In this document: piece by piece, positions 59,801 through 64,000 of the stretch
How positions within the stretch are numbered: the first letter of the stretch is position 1
How the letters are laid out: each line of letters starts with the position of its first letter
DNA from: Turbatrix aceti
Lineage: Eukaryota; Nematoda; Chromadorea; Rhabditida; Panagrolaimidae
Length of the DNA: 64,000 nucleotides
Direction of reading: 5' to 3'
NCBI GenBank assembly: GCA_963969345.1
Contig: OZ017766.1
Coordinates: 12,338,001 to 12,402,000 of the forward strand
Made by a program: the position numbers and the translations under genes
The notes under the pieces: generated by a model
Databases searched by the model: none
Seen by the model: only the letters and a program-made list of their open reading frames with translations
What the model was told of the DNA's origin: nothing

Positions 59801-62800
59801 TATTTTGTGTCACGTTCACTCAAATAACCGATACTTTGTATTATAGAACTCTTCCAGGCCGAACTCCTTGACGACTGTTCGGTGTACGTTTACGACCGCG
59901 TGCTTTTCCATGGAGCAAGGGAAGATTGGTGTAAGCTACGAAAATCAAGCTTAACTGCGGTAATGGTAGAAGAAAACAGAAAGAACAACATGTACGTAGC
60001 ATTAATCGCATACTTCGCAGACGAGGATAATATCGTCAAGATGAGTATGTTGTACACAAACGGCGACATGTCAGAATGTAAGTTTAGTCCATGTTTGTTT
60101 GTTAAGTTTATTTTTGCAACTTACTGCATTTTAGATGAGTTGATATCTCAAAAGTTCTTCGAAGCCGTCGAAGAACAAACGTATGAAAATCCTCACGAAA
60201 ATACGGATATTGAATTTAAGAAAACTAAATACGGAAGATATTATTCGATGGGATTCGTATTAGGTAAACAAGAATGGTCAATCGTCTACGAAGCTTGCAA
60301 GTACGGTAAGACAAAATCCAGCGGTCTGGCAACTCAAATAGACTATGAGGACGATGAAGCGAGTGTAAACGTCAGTTTCACCAAGATTTTTAAAAAACAT
60401 CTTATAATTCCCCTTCAGCACATAGAAGACTGCGATTCTACAATCATGACAAACTATCCATTTGTTACAAATGAAATGGATGTTTACGTTCAAGTTTCTA
60501 TCGATAGAAGACGCCCATACGAACGACTCTGCGAAGTGAGATGGAAAGAACATCGACAAAAGAAAACAAAATATTTGGATAAATTTATACTACGACCCAT
60601 CAAACAGTCAATACAAACCTGTGCGTTGACGTATAGTATGGTCCCAGACTTTAAAAAATCATGTAGGTTATTGTACACAATTTTAATCAAACTTATATCA
60701 TGCATACAATATTTTCAGTTCCACTTCCGTATGCAACAAGAATAGACGATGTTACTCTGAACTTTATCGGGGCAGAAAAATCAAGAGGTAGCATAATGTT
60801 CAATGGAAAAAAATACCTGCGTCCTACTATCGAAGAAAACTGTAAGTGTTAAAAAAAATTTCAAATACCACCGAAAAATTAAATACACTTCAATGTTCAG
60901 ATAGTGAACAACCGTTTTTCTTCTACGATGCAACTAATAATAAGTACTCACCTCTTTTTTTGTACTACAAGTTCAAAGGAACTGATCGAAGATTTACGGT
61001 ACGATTTGTTTACGAAGGCGTATTCTACGACATCTTTGAGCCCATGGAGTACATGGATGAATGCAAGTTTACAACTCAAGACACGGTAGCTGCTGCTCCA
61101 AGGGTCCTCAGACAGGACGAAATATCGATATCTATTGAAGGTAAAAAATTTCAAAAAAGAAAAAAACGTACGCTATATTTTTTAGTGTACTTCCTAATCA
61201 ACAATATCCAATTTCAATTCTGTGTCTTTGACGTCGAATTCACGTACAACGGTGCTCAATACAACGTAAACCTCAAGCTAACATCCGAGATCAACGCCTA
61301 TGTACACGTTGAACACCGTTCAACCACAGCTGCCAACTGTGACTACGATGATCGAACAGTTCGCTGGCTGCTCGCCTACTCATCAGACAATACCGACGCC
61401 GAACTCGTCAGCCTGGATAACGATGTATCTAGTCCTATTTTTCAGTGTTCCCATTGTGGTCCAGAATCCAAGATGTACTGTGATGTCAGTCCTGATGCAC
61501 AAAATTACCACTCAGCAATGTTTATTCTGACGGCAGAGGACGGAAAAACCAAAATCACGTACGTCAGGGTCATCAGTGGCAAAGGCTACGAAAAAAAAGT
61601 GGAATACTACACTGCTGAATCGGACAAAGAATACTACTTTCTACAAAACCTGGACCTGAGTAAGTATTCAAATTTATTAGAAAATGTTTGTTTATAAATA
61701 CTTTAGAATTGGAAATTCGCGAAATCTACGTTCGCCTAGAAGAAGGCAAGGAAAAAGATAACGCTCTCAAGGTAATTCCTAAACCCGGCCAGTCTGACCG
61801 ACCCAAGGTAACTCAGGAACTTGACAAGCCTGACTCACCGGATAAGCCGAACAACGATGACAACAAGCCTGATGTAAGTGTTGTCGCAACAACTAAAAAT
61901 TCAGACGAAGGTGACGAAGATGAGAACGATGAAAATCTGCAAGACAGTCGCCAAAATTCGCATTCTCCCTATTGGTGGCTGATTTTTTTGGCTTTCTTCT
62001 TTTTTGTTTGATGTACATTTCACATCCCTTGTAAATGTATGAGATGATTTGTTGTTTACATTACAAAAACGCAGCAGAGCATGATTTGCCGCATTTTCAA
62101 CAATGTCATGGTTTTTAATGTTGTTTTGTATGTATTGTAAATATTAGGCACATATTTTTTTAAAACCCTCTCGAACCCAACTTACCGATAAAAAGCGTTG
62201 ACCAAAAATTCCTTCTGACGCGGAAAAGATAGAACATCCTTTGTAAGAGGATCGTGAATCTCCCTTGTAAACGGCACCATTTGCAGCAACTCGGGAGTCA
62301 ACTTGGCGGGAATTTCGTCGAGTCTAGAAATCGACAATTCCACCTTCATTTCACACGAAATGGCTTTCAGTCGAGAAATTTTGAAGGAATTAGATTTTCT
62401 TGCTTCGACTAGAATCTTGATCAATTCTTCGTCCGTCAAACGTTCGGCATCAGCGCGGAAAAAGGAATTCAGAACGACAACAAACGGTTGAACTGCGTTG
62501 AGTTTAGCCAGACGCTGTGCCGAGTTTAACTGTTCCGAAAGTTGTTGCGCGACTGCTTTGCTGGATTTTCTTGTCAGCGTGCCGACGGATTCAGACTGTG
62601 AGGTGATAGTCGCGTTTGAGGGAACGTGCTGCAGTGTCTCGGTTGTCGCAGTCGAGATCCTATCCACCGATATAATGGATTGCGTGTCAGACTGGATACC
62701 TGAAGCAATTGACATGCCTTCTTCATCGATCCTGGACATTGATTCAGTCATGCCCCCGTCTTCTGATGCACCGGACAGGAGCACAGCATTCAGGTCGATT

Positions 62801-64000
62801 GCCGTCCATCCCAGTGGCATACGATATCTGCCAAGTCGATCGCAGAATTCCCGAGCAGCAACTTCAAGTCGGTCCCAGTTACGTTCATCCTTGACGTAGG
62901 GCTCCGCAGCATCGGCCACATCGCCAGCTTGAAGAACTTTTTCTAGCTTGAAAACGAGGAATAGTCCTGGACGAACGTCAGAGACGGAAAACAAAGCCTG
63001 TCGACACTTGCTTGCTTCTTCCTCAAGTCCAAGATGTCCTCGAACCATGGAAAGCATGTCCTCAGTGTTGAGATCAAAGTAGAAATTCTCAGATACTTTT
63101 TTGCGTTCTGTGATGTCGTAGAGAGCAGCGGAGCAGAAGAGAGGCTCGAAGGCGGGGTCGAGTTGAAGTTTGAGCATCTTGGCGACCAATCTTTGCTGTG
63201 GAAGAGCTGTTGGGAGTTCAAGTTGAATTTTGCGTTCAACCACTTCGGATTCAACGTCGGGAGGCATGAGATTGACCAGAAGATTTGTTCTTGGAGTTGT
63301 TAGGGACTTTTTCTTGGCTGGAGCATCGTCGAGAGAAGCGATAGATCGGGAAGTGACGTTTGGAATTATAGGATCACAGGTGGAAGCGTGGAGGGCTTCG
63401 TCTCGGGATCCAGATGATGTGTTAGACTCGACGGATATCGTTGACATGCGGTTTGGATCCGGCTGGAAAAAAACAAAACATAAGACATGGGTTTCAAAAA
63501 AGGCGAAACACGGAAATAATATATGTAGACCAAATTGTTAAAAAAATCAAATGAACGAACATTTTTCCCGTGTTTGCGAACAAACAGCGAACAGATTTTT
63601 TATCAGTTGTTTTTTATTCTTTTTTTGTTGGAAAAATTATAAAATGTTCGCCACTAAAAAAATGTGTTCGCGAACAAACTCGAACGTTCGCGAACAATCA
63701 CCCCTAAAAGCCAACTTACATGTTCTCCCGCCTGACTGATGGATCTCGAGATCGGATATCCAATCCCAACGGAAACCGGAACAACTGCTGAATCCGCAAA
63801 ACATTCACTTTCGTCGCCCTCAAACACCTGTTTTGGTAAAGCTTCCGCAAGAGTCGGTCTCTGCTTGACGGTCTTTGCGTAAGATTCGCTGCCGGAGTAC
63901 GATTCATATTTCCTTTCAACCACCGAGTAATCCCTGTTGTAGGTAGTACAAATTTCAGAAACATGCCCTGAAGTTGAGGGAATCGGATTGACCTTGAATG
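50862..64000 (-). CDS. DOCK7: DOCK-family guanine nucleotide exchange factor, DOCK6/7/8 (zizimin-related) type, 5' end outside window
   Basis: Eight minus-strand exons join in frame to 2082 visible residues: 64000-63720 (continues past the edge), 63462-62186, 56889-54877, 54449-53932, 53533-52647, 52247-51303, 51251-51087 and 51026-50862. The N-terminal part has the DOCK-C-type block [25 protein letters not shown]. The DHR1 lipid-binding domain starts at about residue 519 ([21 protein letters not shown]). The DHR2 catalytic domain occupies the last 600 or so residues, with [36 protein letters not shown] and the nucleotide-sensor loop region [13 protein letters not shown]. These proteins activate Rac and Cdc42 at the membrane. 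The protein ends in TSV, a class I PDZ-ligand pattern. The 5.3-kb intron 56890-62185 holds two genes on the opposite strand. The subfamily is clear; the exact DOCK6, 7 or 8 equivalent is not. Confidence 0.95.
54500..54860. repeat. GTAACATTT-rich intron segment
   Basis: The DOCK intron 54450-54876 contains about ten copies of TGTAACATTT or its complement AAATGTTAC at irregular spacing and in both orientations. I cannot tell whether it is a transposon remnant or sequence drift. Confidence 0.5.
57127..59427 (+). CDS. secreted, probably GPI-anchored protein of unknown family, member 2, nested in a DOCK intron
   Basis: Eight exons (57127-57226, 57274-57519, 57579-57817, 57868-58093, 58152-58274, 58326-58574, 58627-59100, 59147-59427) join to 645 residues. 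A signal peptide (about residues 1-26, ending VVQG) leads into MFMDMYN, then an ectodomain with conserved blocks [70 protein letters not shown] and [11 protein letters not shown]. The tail is an acidic linker, then [26 protein letters not shown] hydrophobic sequence ending the protein (first 20 residues quoted: [20 protein letters not shown]), as in GPI-anchor signals. Exon phases match member 3 throughout. The gene lies wholly inside the DOCK intron 56890-62185 on the opposite strand. Function is unknown. Confidence 0.88.
59437..59442 (+). terminator. candidate polyadenylation signal of secreted-protein member 2
   Basis: AATAAA ten bases after the stop codon and 250 bases before the next family member, so the two genes can end and start separately inside the DOCK intron. 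Confidence 0.5.
59693..62011 (+). CDS. secreted, probably GPI-anchored protein of unknown family, member 3, nested in a DOCK intron
   Basis: Eight exons (59693-59792, 59847-60077, 60135-60370, 60419-60662, 60719-60841, 60901-61140, 61186-61659, 61707-62011) join to 650 residues. The signal peptide starts [20 protein letters not shown] and the mature part starts near MFMDMYN. The same family blocks as member 2 are present, and the last exons are very similar at DNA level (ATCAACGC, CACAGCTGCCAACTGTGACTACGATG), so the duplication is fairly recent. The C-terminal hydrophobic tail is [13 protein letters not shown]. The intron 60371-60418 has donor GTCAGT, is 48 bases long and contains no stop in frame, so retention would add 16 residues. 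The alternative start is the second ATG at 59696. Confidence 0.88.
63551..63706. repeat. GTTCG/CGAAC-rich dispersed repeat in a DOCK intron
   Basis: GAACGAACATTTTT ... GCGAACAGATTTTTT at the left and GTTCGCGAACAAACTCGAACG at the right form a loose inverted repeat. It is related to 44022-44400. Confidence 0.55.

Overview
The window is eukaryotic DNA from an invertebrate, most likely an ecdysozoan and probably a nematode. The evidence is compact AT-rich introns ending in TTTTCAG or TTTTTAG, acceptor-like sites directly upstream of start codons (trans-splicing style), and a BEL/Pao retrotransposon carrying a phlebovirus-like glycoprotein of the kind known from nematode elements. A cortactin gene and fairly long introns argue against a close relative of C. 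elegans. This taxonomic call is inference.

Layout: (1) 1-7397, plus strand: a MAST-family kinase gene entering from the left edge. (2) 7398-13459: gene-free, with a terminal-inverted-repeat element, a GGGCC-rich MITE and a tRNA-like relic. (3) 13468-34658, plus: a two-exon four-span membrane protein whose exons are separated in the scaffold by 15187-31795. (4) 15387-31595, between two 200-base N gaps: an extra haplotype copy of the locus. It holds a BEL/Pao element with identical LTRs but most of pol deleted, a second copy of the last exon of the four-span gene, a trypsin-like pseudogene, a hAT-type MITE, a cortactin allele lacking its SH3 exon, and a 2.3-kb transposon with 50-bp inverted ends. 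(5) 31796-40585: the other haplotype of the same locus with a complete cortactin gene and a 1.1-kb foldback element. (6) 41942-45174, plus: first member of a family of secreted, probably GPI-anchored proteins. (7) 45601-47018, minus: PDE6-delta prenyl-binding protein. (8) 47019-50861: gene-free apart from a MITE and a relic of the secreted family. (9) 50862-64000, minus: a DOCK6/7/8-type Rac/Cdc42 exchange factor running off the right edge. Its 5.3-kb intron contains two more members of the secreted family on the opposite strand.

The main structural point is that the last bases before the first gap (ending at 15186) and the first bases after the second gap (from 31796) abut exactly inside the intervening contig at 20936/20937. 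The block 15187-31795 is therefore best read as an alternative haplotype contig inserted between two contiguous halves, not as a biological tandem duplication. It gives a natural allele comparison: occupied and empty sites for three insertions, microsatellite length differences in cortactin, and two differently damaged alleles of one protease gene.

Several conserved genes act in cytoskeletal and small-GTPase control (MAST kinase, cortactin with actin/Arp2/3, DOCK exchange factor, PDE6-delta as carrier of prenylated GTPases), but nothing in the sequence ties them into one regulated unit. The least explained biology is the secreted-protein family at 41942-62011 and the cargo of the 29278-31595 transposon.
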